64,000 nt of DNA, taken from Allobosea sp. OK403 (lineage in GTDB: Bacteria > Pseudomonadota > Alphaproteobacteria > Rhizobiales > Beijerinckiaceae). Position numbers and translations under genes: made by a program. Below the pieces are notes generated by a model, which saw nothing but the letters and a program-made list of their open reading frames with translations, was not told the DNA's origin and did not search any database. Positions 9,150 to 17,471 of this stretch are shown here, one piece after another. The first letter of the stretch is position 1, and every line of letters starts with the position of its first letter. The DNA lies in contig NZ_FOQV01000002.1 of NCBI RefSeq assembly GCF_900113835.1, positions 992,001 through 1,056,000 of the forward strand, written 5' to 3'.

Positions 9150-9179
9150 ATTTGGATTTAATAGATGCAATAACCAAAT
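9150..9179. promoter_or_regulatory. Long palindromic operator in the divergent promoter (site 1)
   Basis: ATTTGG and CCAAAT form perfect 6-bp arms around 18 bases. It lies just after a TTGACG hexamer at 9141-9146 that could be a -35 box for the plus-strand dehydrogenase. Arm sequence, spacing and core (TTTAATAGAT) match site 2 at 8091, so both are probably bound by the adjacent GntR-like regulator. Confidence 0.6.
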
Positions 9180-9233
9180 CTACAAACTCGCCTCGTGCCG
9201 CCACGACCGAACATGGCGCGCCGGAGAACCCTC

Positions 9234-10310
9234 ATGAAGCTGCTCGTCCTGCCCTGTGATGGCATCGGCCCCGAGATCATCTCCGCCTCCATGCAGGTAC
9301 TGGAAGCCGCCAGCACGCGGTTCGGCCTCGATCTCACCTTCGACTATGACGAGGTCGGCTTCACCAGCCTGGAGAAGCACGGCACCACGCTGCGTGACAG
9401 CATCCTGGAGAAGGCTCGGCACGATTATGATGGCGTAATCCTCGGAACCCAGTCGCATGCCGACTACCCTGCGCCGGAAAAGGGTGGACGCAACGTCTCC
9501 GCCGGTTTCCGGATCGGCCTCGATCTCTACGCCAATGTCCGCCCGGCGCGCACCCGGTCATTCATTCCATCCAATATGAAGCCGGGCAAGACGATGGACC
9601 TCGTCATCATGCGCGAGGCGACGGAGGGCTTCTATCCCGACCGCAACATGCATCTGGGCTGGGCCGAGCTGATGCCCTCGCCTGATATGGCGATCTCGCT
9701 GCGCAAGATCACCGCCCATTGCTCGAACCGCATCGCGCGCCGCGCTTTCGAGCTGGCGATGAAGCGCCGGAAGAAGGTCACCGCCGTCCACAAGGTCAAC
9801 AGCTTCCACCAGACCGATGGGCTCTTCCTGCGCGAGGTCAGGAAGGTGGCGGCGGATTTCCCCGAGGTCGCCCTGGACGACCTGCTGATCGACGCCTCGA
9901 CGGCGCATCTCGTGCGCAATCCCGAGCGCTTCGACGTGATCTGCGCGACGAATTTCTACGGCGACATCATCTCGGATCTGGCGAGCGAATTGTCGGGCAG
10001 CCTCGGCCTCGCCGGCTCGATGATGGCGAGCGACAGCCATTGCTGCGCACAGGCCCAGCACGGCTCGGCGCCCGACATCCAGAACCAGGACAAGGCCAAC
10101 CCGGTCTCGATGATGCTGTCCTGCGGCATGCTGCTGCAATGGCTCGGCGAGACGCGCGGTATGCCGCAGTTCGAGGCGGCCTTTCGCGCCATCGACGCCG
10201 CCATCGATACCGTCCTGACGGATCCGGCCTGCCGCACGCCCGACCTCGACGGCAAGGTCGGCACGAAGAAATTCGGCTCGCTCGTCGCCGAAGTGCTGGC
10301 CCAGGCCTGA
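9234..10310 (+). CDS. Beta-decarboxylating dehydrogenase, isocitrate/isopropylmalate family
   Basis: This 358-residue cytosolic enzyme should oxidise a 2-hydroxyacid with NAD(P) and decarboxylate the 3-keto product. Family landmarks are PCDGIGPEI at the N-terminus, GLDLYANVRPAR and IMREATEGFY for substrate binding, the lysine in AVHKVNSF, the metal aspartates in DASTAHLV and FYGDIISDLA, and the nucleotide segment HGSAPDI. The specificity positions differ from both LeuB and Icd, so tartrate, D-malate or a longer 2-hydroxyacid is possible. I chose the ATG preceded by GGAGA at good spacing; an upstream in-frame start would add 13 unlikely residues. It is divergent from the GntR-like regulator and pairs logically with the aconitase paralog. 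Confidence 0.93.
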   Translation: MKLLVLPCDGIGPEIISASMQVLEAASTRFGLDLTFDYDEVGFTSLEKHGTTLRDSILEKARHDYDGVILGTQSHADYPAPEKGGRNVSAGFRIGLDLYANVRPARTRSFIPSNMKPGKTMDLVIMREATEGFYPDRNMHLGWAELMPSPDMAISLRKITAHCSNRIARRAFELAMKRRKKVTAVHKVNSFHQTDGLFLREVRKVAADFPEVALDDLLIDASTAHLVRNPERFDVICATNFYGDIISDLASELSGSLGLAGSMMASDSHCCAQAQHGSAPDIQNQDKANPVSMMLSCGMLLQWLGETRGMPQFEAAFRAIDAAIDTVLTDPACRTPDLDGKVGTKKFGSLVAEVLAQA

Positions 10311-10336
10311 GCGCAATCGCAGGGGGAGATCGCGCT
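10310..10336. terminator. Imperfect hairpin between convergent genes
   Basis: AGCGCAATC and GATCGCGCT pair with one mismatch around a G-rich loop, directly at the stop codon of the dehydrogenase gene. No T-run follows, so this is only a possible terminator or pause site. Confidence 0.3.
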
Positions 10337-10407
10337 GGAACAGCGGAACGCGGTGCGCGCCTAGCCGAGCCTATCGCAGAGATCCGACGGCCTCACCGCG
10401 CTGTCAC

Positions 10408-11460
10408 TCAATAGCGCAGATGGCGGTTCAGGCGATGCTCGAGGCGGCGGCTGAACAGCGACATCCCGAAACAGCACAGGAAGAACACCACCACCGCGAA
10501 GGCATAACCCTCCCGCGCCATGCCGAGCCAGGCCTGGTCCTTCTGGGCCTGAGTAATCACGGCGAGAAGGTCGAACAGGCCGACGATACTGACGAGCGTG
10601 GTGTCCTTGAACAGGTCGATCACCGTGTTGACGAGGCCGGGGATGACCAGCCTGAGCGCCTGCGGCATGACGATGAAGGACTGGATCGCCCATGGCCGAA
10701 GGCCAAGCGCGGTCGCCGCTTCAGCCTGGCCGCGGGGGATCGCTTGCAAGCCGCCGCGCACGATTTCCGCCATATAGGCGGCCGTGAACAGCGTCAGCGC
10801 CAGCATCGCGCGCAGCAGATTGTCGATCGTCGCGCCATTGGGCATGAACAGCGGCACCAGCAGCATCGCCATGAAGAGCACGGTCAGCAACGGCACACCG
10901 CGCCACAACTCGATGAACAGCATCGAGAACAGGCGGATGACCGGATATTTCGAGCGGCGGCCGAGCGCCAGGAAGACGCCGAGAATGAAGCCGCCGCCGC
11001 CCGCCACCGCGGTGAGCAGAACGTTCAGCATCAAGCCACCCCAGAGATTGGTGGCGATATAGGGAAGTCCGAACAGCCCGCCAACCAGCAGGATGCCGGC
11101 CGCCGCGGGCACGAAGCCAAGCAGGATCAACGCGAGCCAGCCCTGCCAGCGCGGCGGCGCGATGAGCGTCGCCGCCGTGGTGCCGACGACCAGAGCCAGG
11201 GCGAGATCGACCCGCCAGCGCTCGGGCGAGGGATAGCGGCCATAGAAGAACAGGTCGAACCTGACCTTGATGAAGGTCCAGCAGGCGCCGCCGGCATCGC
11301 AAGCTGCACGCGTAGTGCCGGAGATCGTCGCGTCCGTCACCGCCCAGTTGAAGATCGCTTTGACCAGGACAATGATCACGCCAGCCAGAAGGAGCGTCAG
11401 CAAACCGCTGGACAGCGATGGAAACAGGTTCCGTTTGACCCAGACATGCGTCGGCGCCAT
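10408..11460 (-). CDS. aapM: Polar amino acid ABC permease, AapM-like
   Basis: A 350-residue membrane permease of the His/Glu/Gln class. An N-terminal extension with extra membrane segments precedes the core domain, which begins near LWGGLMLNVLLTAVAGGGGF. The permease EAA region reads PRGQAEAATALGLRPWAIQ, and the C-terminal half matches AapM (VMPQALRLVIPGLVN, LFKDTTLVSIVGLFDLL). The start is the ATG five bases after the aapQ stop; the frame stays open further upstream but that part only shadows aapQ. It is the last gene of the cluster, and the ATPase gene aapP that normally follows is absent. Confidence 0.93.
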   Translation of the reverse strand: MAPTHVWVKRNLFPSLSSGLLTLLLAGVIIVLVKAIFNWAVTDATISGTTRAACDAGGACWTFIKVRFDLFFYGRYPSPERWRVDLALALVVGTTAATLIAPPRWQGWLALILLGFVPAAAGILLVGGLFGLPYIATNLWGGLMLNVLLTAVAGGGGFILGVFLALGRRSKYPVIRLFSMLFIELWRGVPLLTVLFMAMLLVPLFMPNGATIDNLLRAMLALTLFTAAYMAEIVRGGLQAIPRGQAEAATALGLRPWAIQSFIVMPQALRLVIPGLVNTVIDLFKDTTLVSIVGLFDLLAVITQAQKDQAWLGMAREGYAFAVVVFFLCCFGMSLFSRRLEHRLNRHLRY

Positions 11461-11465
11461 CGCGA

Positions 11466-12632
11466 TCAGCGCTCCACGATCGCGACATGAGCGTTGTACC
11501 AGGCCATGAAACCGGAGATGGCCAGGTTGATGCCGAGGAAGATGATCATCACCAGGAACATCGTTTCCAGCGCCCGCCCGGTCTGGTTGAGCACCGTGCC
11601 GGCATAGATCTGGACCAGTTCCGGATAGGCGATCGCAGCGCCAAGCGAAGTGCTCTTGGTCAGGTTGAGATACTGGTTCGTCAATTGCGGGATCATCACC
11701 CGCAATGCCTGCGGCAGGATGACCAGGAACAGCGCCTGCGCCCCGGACAGGCCAAGTGAGGATGCCGCTTCGCGCTGGCCTTTGGCGATGCCCTGGAGCG
11801 AGGCGCGCACGATCTCGGCGACGAAGGCCGACATGTAGAGCGACAGCCCGGCGACCAGCGCGATCAATTCGGGCGGCACCACGACGCCGCCGACATAGTT
11901 GAAGCCGCGCAACGTCGGGTAATCGAGATGGTCGACCGACAGCAGGACGACCACAAGCGCGATGGCGGGCAGCAGCGGCGCGGCCCATCCAAAGGCCCGA
12001 TGCCGGCGGCGCAAGCCCCTGAATACGGGGACGAGGCACAGCGCAGCCACCAGCAGCAGGACCGGCCACAGGCCGGCAGTGCCCATCTCGATACTGGGCA
12101 TGTTCAGGCCGCGGACGCTGAGGATCATGCCCCCCGGCAGGGCCAAGCCGTTGCGCGGCGGCGGCAACGCCTGGATCATCACCACATACCAGAAGATGAT
12201 CTGCAGCAATTGCGGGGTGTTGCGCACGATCTCGATGATCGCCAGCGACAGGCTGCGCGCCAGCCAGTTTGCCGAGAGGCGCATCACGCCGAGCAGGAAA
12301 CCCAGCAGTGAGCCCAGGACGATGCCGATCGCCGCGGCGAGCAGGGTGTTGAGCAGGCAGACCCACAAGGCCCGGCCATAGCTATCGGCCGTCGACCAGG
12401 GCACGACATGGAAGGGGATGTCGAAACCGGTCCGCTGGGAGAGGAAAGCGAAGCCGAAATTCATGTTCCGCGCCGCCAGATTATCCGACGCGTTGGCGAT
12501 GATGAACCATGCGAAGAGGGCGAGCGCGCACAGGAAGAGGCCTTGCCAGGCAAAGGCGCGGAAAGAACCGCGCCTTTGCTGTCTCGGGGCTGGCTGTCGC
12601 GCGATCAGGACCGCGGTGTCAGCCAAGGCCAT
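11466..12632 (-). CDS. aapQ: Polar amino acid ABC permease, AapQ-like
   Basis: A 388-residue permease pairing with the AapM-like protein to form the channel for a general L-amino-acid importer. The family segments are AVLLNTLLAAAIG-type early helices (here CLLNTLLAAAIGIVLGSLLG), SLAIIEIVRNTPQLLQIIFW and the EAA region AKGQREAASSLGLSGAQALF followed by LPQALRVMIPQLTNQYLN. Its ATG overlaps the aapJ stop by one base (TGATG). The first ~30 residues are basic and cytoplasmic. Confidence 0.93.
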   Translation of the reverse strand: MALADTAVLIARQPAPRQQRRGSFRAFAWQGLFLCALALFAWFIIANASDNLAARNMNFGFAFLSQRTGFDIPFHVVPWSTADSYGRALWVCLLNTLLAAAIGIVLGSLLGFLLGVMRLSANWLARSLSLAIIEIVRNTPQLLQIIFWYVVMIQALPPPRNGLALPGGMILSVRGLNMPSIEMGTAGLWPVLLLVAALCLVPVFRGLRRRHRAFGWAAPLLPAIALVVVLLSVDHLDYPTLRGFNYVGGVVVPPELIALVAGLSLYMSAFVAEIVRASLQGIAKGQREAASSLGLSGAQALFLVILPQALRVMIPQLTNQYLNLTKSTSLGAAIAYPELVQIYAGTVLNQTGRALETMFLVMIIFLGINLAISGFMAWYNAHVAIVER

Positions 12633-13675
12633 CAGCGCAGCGGCAGGGCATATTGAAGCCCGCCCTTGGTCCAGAGATTATTGGTTCCACGCGGCAGGCC
12701 GAGCGCCTTGGGGCCGAAATACTCGTCATAGATCTCGCCATAGTTCCCCACGGCCTTGATGATGCGATAGGACCAGTCGCCATCGAGGCCCAACTGCTTG
12801 CTGAAGTCCTCGTCGAGGCCGAGCAGACGCTGCATGAAAGGGTCAGCCGGCTTGCTGGCCTTGATCTGGTCGGCATTGGCCTTGGTGACGCCCATCTCCT
12901 CGGCCGTCAGCAGGATCATATGCGTCCATTTCAGGATGTCGCCCCATTTCTCATCGCCTTCGCGCGCATAGATGCCGAGCGGCTCCTTGGAGATGATCTC
13001 GGGCAGGATCGTCCAGTCGTCGGGCGTCTTCATGGTCGAGCGCGCCGCGGCGACGCTACCGGAATCGTCGGAATAGCCATCGCAGCGCCCCGCCTCCGCC
13101 GCGGCGAAGGCCTCCTCCGGCTTGTCGAACAGCAGGGAATTGATCTTGATGCCGTTGGCGGCGCCATAATCGGCGATGTTGAGCTCGAGCGTCGCGCCCG
13201 TGAGCATGCAGATGGTCGCGCCGTTCAATTCCTTGGCGGAGGCGACCTTCAGGCTCTTCTTCACCATGAAGGCCTGGCCGGCGTAGAAATTCACCGCGAT
13301 GGGCGAGAGGTTGAGCTGCGTGTCGCGCGTGAAGGTCAGCGTGCTGTCGCGGATCAGGACATCGATCTCGCCCGATTGCAGCACGGTGAAGCGGACCTTG
13401 GTGGTCACCCCGACATATTTGACCTTTTCCGCATCGCCGAGCACCGCCGCAGCGATGGCACGGCAATAGGCGACGTCGAGCCCCTTCCATTTGCCGGTCG
13501 AGTCCTGGAAGGCGAAGCCGGGAATGCCGGTATCCACACCGCAATTCAGCTCGCCGCGCTTCTTGACCGCGTCCAGCGTCGCACTCTTGACCTGGGCTTC
13601 GGCGGGGAGGCCCGCCGCACCTAATCCGCAAACGGCGAGCGCCGCCGCATAAGCCAGTTTCCGCAAGCTCGTCAT
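12632..13675 (-). CDS. aapJ: Amino acid ABC binding protein, AapJ-like
   Basis: Periplasmic binding protein of 347 residues, with a signal peptide (RKLAYAAALAVCGLGAAG) cut near AEAQ. Typical AapJ segments are VKKRGELNCGVDTGIPGFAF, KGLDVAYCRAIAAAVLGD, SGEIDVLIRDSTLTFTRD and GNYGEIYDEYFGP. Family members bind a broad range of L-amino acids. I take the ATG preceded by GGGAG at about 10 bases; an ATG nine codons upstream has no ribosome site. It leads the aapJQM operon. The region upstream is filled by palindromic repeats up to the next gene. Confidence 0.93.
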   Translation of the reverse strand: MTSLRKLAYAAALAVCGLGAAGLPAEAQVKSATLDAVKKRGELNCGVDTGIPGFAFQDSTGKWKGLDVAYCRAIAAAVLGDAEKVKYVGVTTKVRFTVLQSGEIDVLIRDSTLTFTRDTQLNLSPIAVNFYAGQAFMVKKSLKVASAKELNGATICMLTGATLELNIADYGAANGIKINSLLFDKPEEAFAAAEAGRCDGYSDDSGSVAAARSTMKTPDDWTILPEIISKEPLGIYAREGDEKWGDILKWTHMILLTAEEMGVTKANADQIKASKPADPFMQRLLGLDEDFSKQLGLDGDWSYRIIKAVGNYGEIYDEYFGPKALGLPRGTNNLWTKGGLQYALPLR

Positions 13676-13742
13676 GACCCGATCACTCCCTGCCTGAGAC
13701 AAAAGACAAAATCGAAGGCGATGCGGGGCTCTCGCCCCAAAA

Positions 13743-13921
13743 CTAGAGCAATTGCTCTAGATCTTTGTTTTAACGCGTTTTCCTCATGCGAACCGGCATC
13801 CACTTCGCTCGAAAACGCTCTAAGCAGACATTCCTTGGCACGCCAACGAATGTTCTGCTTAGGTCTTTGATTTGTCGCAGATTCTTGTCGGAAAACCGTG
13901 GGACACTTTTCCGGAATCTGC
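13743..13921. repeat. Array of three palindromic REP-like units
   Basis: The segment packs three inverted repeats. Unit 1 (13743-13821) starts with the perfect palindrome CTAGAGCAATTGCTCTAG and carries, on the minus strand, the GAGCGTTTTCGAGCGAAGTGG core shared with 36621 and 40226. Unit 2 (about 13821-13861) has TAAGCAGA and TCTGCTTA arms. Unit 3 (13877-13921) has GCAGATTC and GAATCTGC arms and resembles the unit at 40163. The array ends at the aminotransferase stop codon. Likely non-coding dispersed repeats that could fold in the transcript. Confidence 0.7.
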
Positions 13922-14851
13922 TTAGCTGGCGGCGCTGTAATCGATCGGTTCGGCATGCCAGCCTTCATGCCGTTTCGCCCAATAAGCCTCGCGCAAACGC
14001 TCCGAGATCGGTCCCGGGCGATCATTGCCGAGAATGCGCCCATCGAGTCTGGTCACGGGAATGATGCCGCCCGCAGTGCTCGTGGCGAAGATCTCGTCGG
14101 CCTGGCGAAACTCCTCGACCGGCACGGCCCTCGCCTCGCAGGGTAGCCCCAATTCGGCGCAAAGATCGATCGCACTCAGCCGGCTGATTCCGTGCAGCAC
14201 GTTGCGGTCGGCGGTCGCGACCTTGCCGTCGGTGATGCAGAAGACGTTGTAGCCGGGACCTTCGGTGACGTTGCCGTCAAGATCGAGCAGTATCGGGTTG
14301 TCGGCGCCCTTCTCCTCGGCCTCGAACATCGCCGCCGTCATATCCGCCCAGTGGAAATTCTTGATGCGGGCGTCGAGGCAGACATCGGGAATGCGCGGTG
14401 TCGAGGCGATGATCATATGTGCGCCGCGCGCGATGACATCGGGCTTCATCTGCCAGACATAGGGAATGGCGAAAGCCGCGAGATAGCTGCGCGCATTGAC
14501 CGGGTGATAGCGCTGCTCGGGGCTGGGCCTCCCGCGCATGCAGTCCATCGCCACATACGCCTCGCGCAGGCCCGACAGCCGCACGAGCTCGTGCAGGATC
14601 GCGCGGATGTCCGCGTCGCTCTCCTTCGGGGTGAAGCGCATGGCTTCGATCGAGGCGCGGAAGCGTGCGAGATGATCGTCGAGCCGAAAGAACGCCCCAT
14701 CCCAGACGCTGACGACATCATAGGTCACGTCCGAGCGGCGATAGCCCCAATCGGTGATCGAGAGCTTGGCCTCGGAGACCGGCATATAGGCCCCGTCGAG
14801 ATAGGCAGCGCCCTTCGACCAATCGACATTCCCGGCGGTCGCAGTGTCCAT
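13922..14851 (-). CDS. Fold-type IV aminotransferase, (R)-amine transaminase-like
   Basis: This 309-residue PLP enzyme belongs to the branched-chain/D-amino acid aminotransferase fold. The Schiff-base lysine is K164 in ARIKNFHWADM. The stretch LSITDWGYRRSDVTYDV, followed by FRLDDHLARF, is much like the fungal and bacterial (R)-selective amine transaminases as I recall them, more than IlvE or Dat. TSTAGGIIPV closes the cofactor phosphate site. The chosen ATG has GGAGAG upstream; an earlier in-frame ATG adds 17 residues. It lies downstream of a TGTGATCACA palindrome and divergent from a class III aminotransferase. The amine donor is unknown, and IlvE-like activity cannot be ruled out. Confidence 0.85.
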   Translation of the reverse strand: MDTATAGNVDWSKGAAYLDGAYMPVSEAKLSITDWGYRRSDVTYDVVSVWDGAFFRLDDHLARFRASIEAMRFTPKESDADIRAILHELVRLSGLREAYVAMDCMRGRPSPEQRYHPVNARSYLAAFAIPYVWQMKPDVIARGAHMIIASTPRIPDVCLDARIKNFHWADMTAAMFEAEEKGADNPILLDLDGNVTEGPGYNVFCITDGKVATADRNVLHGISRLSAIDLCAELGLPCEARAVPVEEFRQADEIFATSTAGGIIPVTRLDGRILGNDRPGPISERLREAYWAKRHEGWHAEPIDYSAAS

Positions 14852-14892
14852 CGTCACTCTCCGTATCGCGATCGGCATCTCGAAGGCGGAAT

Positions 14893-14904
14893 ATGTGATC
14901 ACAT
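14893..14904. promoter_or_regulatory. Palindromic operator ATGTGATCACAT
   Basis: A perfect 12-bp palindrome about 42 bases upstream of the fold-IV aminotransferase start. Its 10-bp core TGTGATCACA recurs at 15055. The GT-N4-AC pattern fits FCD-GntR operators, and such a regulator is encoded at 16520. Confidence 0.55.
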
Positions 14905-15054
14905 CAGGCGAGATATCGCCGCCAGCGTCAAGATCGGGCCATTATCGGGCGCAGTGATTTTCAGCATTTTGAGCTGCAAAATTAAGCAATACGACCAAGT
15001 CTGCAGCGCATGAGCTTTTCGCTCCAATCTCTCGACAACCGACAGACGGCGTGA

Positions 15055-15064
15055 TGTGATCACA
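15055..15064. promoter_or_regulatory. Palindromic operator TGTGATCACA
   Basis: Second copy of the 10-bp palindrome, 70 bases before the class III aminotransferase start. With the copy at 14893 it brackets the divergent promoter region, 162 bases apart, suggesting shared control of both aminotransferases, possibly by looping (inference). Confidence 0.55.
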
Positions 15065-15133
15065 CCGTCAACAGCAATCCAAGCTGCATCAATTCACCAT
15101 CGCGGATTATGCGCAAGCCGGCAGGAGAGCGAT

Positions 15134-16504
15134 ATGGCCTCGACCAAGCTGAACTACCGCAATGACACCCTGATGCTCGGCTTCAGCGACCTCAAGCGGC
15201 TGCGTTCGGAGCGGCCGCTGGTCCTGACGGGCGGGCGCGGCATCAGGGTCTTCGACGAGCGCGGGCGCGATTACATCGAGGCGGTCTCGTCGTTCTACTG
15301 CGTCGCGCTGGGCTATAGCGACGAAGAGCTGATCGAAGCCGCCATCGCGCAAATGCGCGCCCTGCCGATCTATCCCTCGGCGATCGACCGCACGGTTCCC
15401 GCCGTCATGGAGCTGGCCGAGAAACTCGCCGCCCTGTCGCCCATGCCGCAAACCCATGTCACCTTCGCCACCACCGGTTCCGAGGCGAATGATCATCTGA
15501 TCAAGTTCATCTGGTATGCGAACGGCTTCTCCGGCGAGCCGAGGCGGCGCAAGATCATCAGCCGCTGGTCGAGCTATCACGGCAGCACGATCCAGTTGAC
15601 GGCGCTCGGCGGCGGCTCCGATCTGCATCGCTCCTTCGCGGTACCGACGGATGAATGTCTTTATGTCAGCCATCCCAATTGGCCAGGCGGCGCCGAGCCG
15701 GGTGAGAGCGAGGCGGCCTATGGCGATCGCCTTGCCGCCGAGCTCAGATCGGTCATCGAACAGGCCGGACCGGACACGGTCGCCGCCTTCTTCGCGGAGC
15801 CGGTATCGGTATCCGCCGGCATGTATGTGCCGCCCGCCGGCTACTTCACCAAGATGAAGGCGGTGCTCGATGCCTACGGCATCCTGCTGGTCGCCGACGA
15901 GGTGGTGACCGGGTTCGGCCGGACCGGGCAGTTCTGGGGCACCCAGACGCTGGACATCAAACCCGACTGCATGACCTCGTCAAAAGCGCTGTCGAGCGCC
16001 TATCAGCCGATCTCGGCGATCCTGATGTCAGGCGATTTTTACAACCGGCTGGAGCGCGGCAGCACCGAGAAGGGCTGGTTCGCCCATGGCGGCACCTATC
16101 ATGCTCACCCGGTCGCCGCAGCCGTGGCCCTGAAGACGATCGAGATCTATGAGCGGCGCAATCTCGTCGCGCATGTGCGCGACGTCATGCCCGCTTGGGC
16201 GCGCGGCCTTGCCGCGCTGAAGGATCATCCGCTCGTCGCCGAGACGCGCTGTTTCGGGCTCCTGGGCGCAGTGCAATTGAAGCAGCCCGGCGACGGCGAG
16301 ACCGTCCCGGCCTCGCTGCGGATCGGTGGATTGCCGGCGCAGGTCTATCAGGCCGGCCTCGAAGCCGGCATCATCGTCCGGCCATTGGCGAACTGCCTCG
16401 TACTCTCACCGCCGCTGATCATCACTGTCGCGGAAATCGACGAATTGTTCGAGCGGCTGACGCGGGCGCTGGATCAGGTGCTGAAGGACATGCCGGCCAA
16501 ATAG
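15134..16504 (+). CDS. Class III (omega) aminotransferase
   Basis: A 456-residue PLP enzyme of the omega-amino acid:pyruvate / acetylornithine group. Landmarks are FATTGSEANDHLIKF for cofactor phosphate binding, WSSYHGSTIQLTALGG, LVADEVVTGFGRTGQFWG with the PLP aspartate, and the Schiff-base lysine K284 in MTSSKALSSAYQP. Such enzymes move amino groups from beta-alanine, GABA, putrescine-type amines or taurine to pyruvate. The start has GGAGAG five bases upstream. It is divergent from the fold-IV enzyme and convergent with the GntR gene, 15 bases away. Together with AapJQM this suggests uptake and deamination of an amino compound. Confidence 0.95.
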   Translation: MASTKLNYRNDTLMLGFSDLKRLRSERPLVLTGGRGIRVFDERGRDYIEAVSSFYCVALGYSDEELIEAAIAQMRALPIYPSAIDRTVPAVMELAEKLAALSPMPQTHVTFATTGSEANDHLIKFIWYANGFSGEPRRRKIISRWSSYHGSTIQLTALGGGSDLHRSFAVPTDECLYVSHPNWPGGAEPGESEAAYGDRLAAELRSVIEQAGPDTVAAFFAEPVSVSAGMYVPPAGYFTKMKAVLDAYGILLVADEVVTGFGRTGQFWGTQTLDIKPDCMTSSKALSSAYQPISAILMSGDFYNRLERGSTEKGWFAHGGTYHAHPVAAAVALKTIEIYERRNLVAHVRDVMPAWARGLAALKDHPLVAETRCFGLLGAVQLKQPGDGETVPASLRIGGLPAQVYQAGLEAGIIVRPLANCLVLSPPLIITVAEIDELFERLTRALDQVLKDMPAK

Positions 16505-16519
16505 CCGCAGCGCGCAAGG

Positions 16520-17236
16520 CTAGCCGGCGACCAGCGCACGATGCGTGAGCCCGAGCCTCTGATACAGATCGCGCTGGAAGGTGAGGATGTCGGCGCGCCG
16601 CAGGTCGCGAGCCCTGACCGGGTCGCGATCCCGAAAGGCCAGGACCATCTCATGGTTGATATGGACCGTGAAATGCAGGAAATCGGGATCGAGCGCGACG
16701 GGCACGGACATGGCCTCGGCGAGATGCGGTCCGAGGCGCAGCCGCAATGTGAAGATCGCCGATTGCAGCACGCCCGACGATGACCCCTGCGCGATCCGCA
16801 AGCCCCAGGACTGGATGCATGTCACGATCTTCACGACGTCCGAGCTGTCATAGGCGAGACGAAGCTCCTCGTTGACCCGGGACAGGATCGCGATGTCGTC
16901 CTCGGAGGCGCGTTCGGCAAAGCGTGCCGCCGCCTCCCCCTCCACCAGGACCCGGGCCGAGTGCAGATCGTCGAGCTCGGCGCGGGTCAAAACCGGCACC
17001 AGGATGGAGCGGTTGGGGGTCGCATGAAGCGCGCCATCCGCCGCGAGCCGCACGACAGCCTCGCGAACCGGCTGGATGCTGGTGTTCAGGGATGTCGCGA
17101 GACCACGCAAGGTGAGCTTCGTGCCGGGTAGCAGATGCCCGTTCAGGATGGTTTCCTGCAACTGCCCATAAACCTGTTGCCCAAGCGTCCTCTGCGGCAC
17201 GGAGCGGCGGATGCTGTCGGCTGGGTTCTGGGCCAA
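16520..17236 (-). CDS. GntR-family regulator with FCD domain
   Basis: A 238-residue regulator. An N-terminal winged helix (LGQQVYGQLQETILNGHL, LNTSIQPVREAVVRLAADG) is followed by an all-helical FCD ligand domain. HFTVHINHEMVLAFRDRDP fits the histidine-containing FCD core. Its own promoter region holds the palindrome GCACTATAGTGC. The likely targets are the two neighbouring aminotransferase genes with TGTGATCACA sites. The two palindromes differ, so one of them may belong to another factor. Confidence 0.92.
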   Translation of the reverse strand: MAQNPADSIRRSVPQRTLGQQVYGQLQETILNGHLLPGTKLTLRGLATSLNTSIQPVREAVVRLAADGALHATPNRSILVPVLTRAELDDLHSARVLVEGEAAARFAERASEDDIAILSRVNEELRLAYDSSDVVKIVTCIQSWGLRIAQGSSSGVLQSAIFTLRLRLGPHLAEAMSVPVALDPDFLHFTVHINHEMVLAFRDRDPVRARDLRRADILTFQRDLYQRLGLTHRALVAG

Positions 17237-17300
17237 GGATAACCTCGCGTTTTCGCCTGAAGAATCCCGCTCATTTCGGCTGCGGGATCATCATCGAAGG

Positions 17301-17312
17301 GCACTATAGTGC
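17301..17312. promoter_or_regulatory. Perfect palindrome GCACTATAGTGC upstream of gntR
   Basis: This 12-bp perfect palindrome lies 65 bases upstream of the GntR start in a 235-base gap that otherwise holds nothing I can identify, apart from a small ATCCCGC/GCGGGAT inverted repeat at 17264-17288. It may be an autoregulatory operator. Confidence 0.4.
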
Positions 17313-17471
17313 AGACCGCAATAACCCGGCCAACTCAACGAACATAGGAGTTAGCCCACACATTCTCCGATATGGAGAAAACGCTGCGCTCGCTTGTGCG
17401 TCTGATACCGAAGCGCCTCGTCTTACCAATGACGAGCGGCCGCCCGCCCAACGCCGGCGCGACCAGCCCGG

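Noticed and set aside
11461..12366. In-frame extension of aapM upstream of 11460
   Set aside because: The extension runs entirely within aapQ in another frame and shows no permease likeness.
17264..17288. ATCCCGC/GCGGGAT inverted repeat in the gntR leader
   Set aside because: Seven-base arms with an 11-base loop can occur by chance in GC-rich DNA; there is no supporting context.
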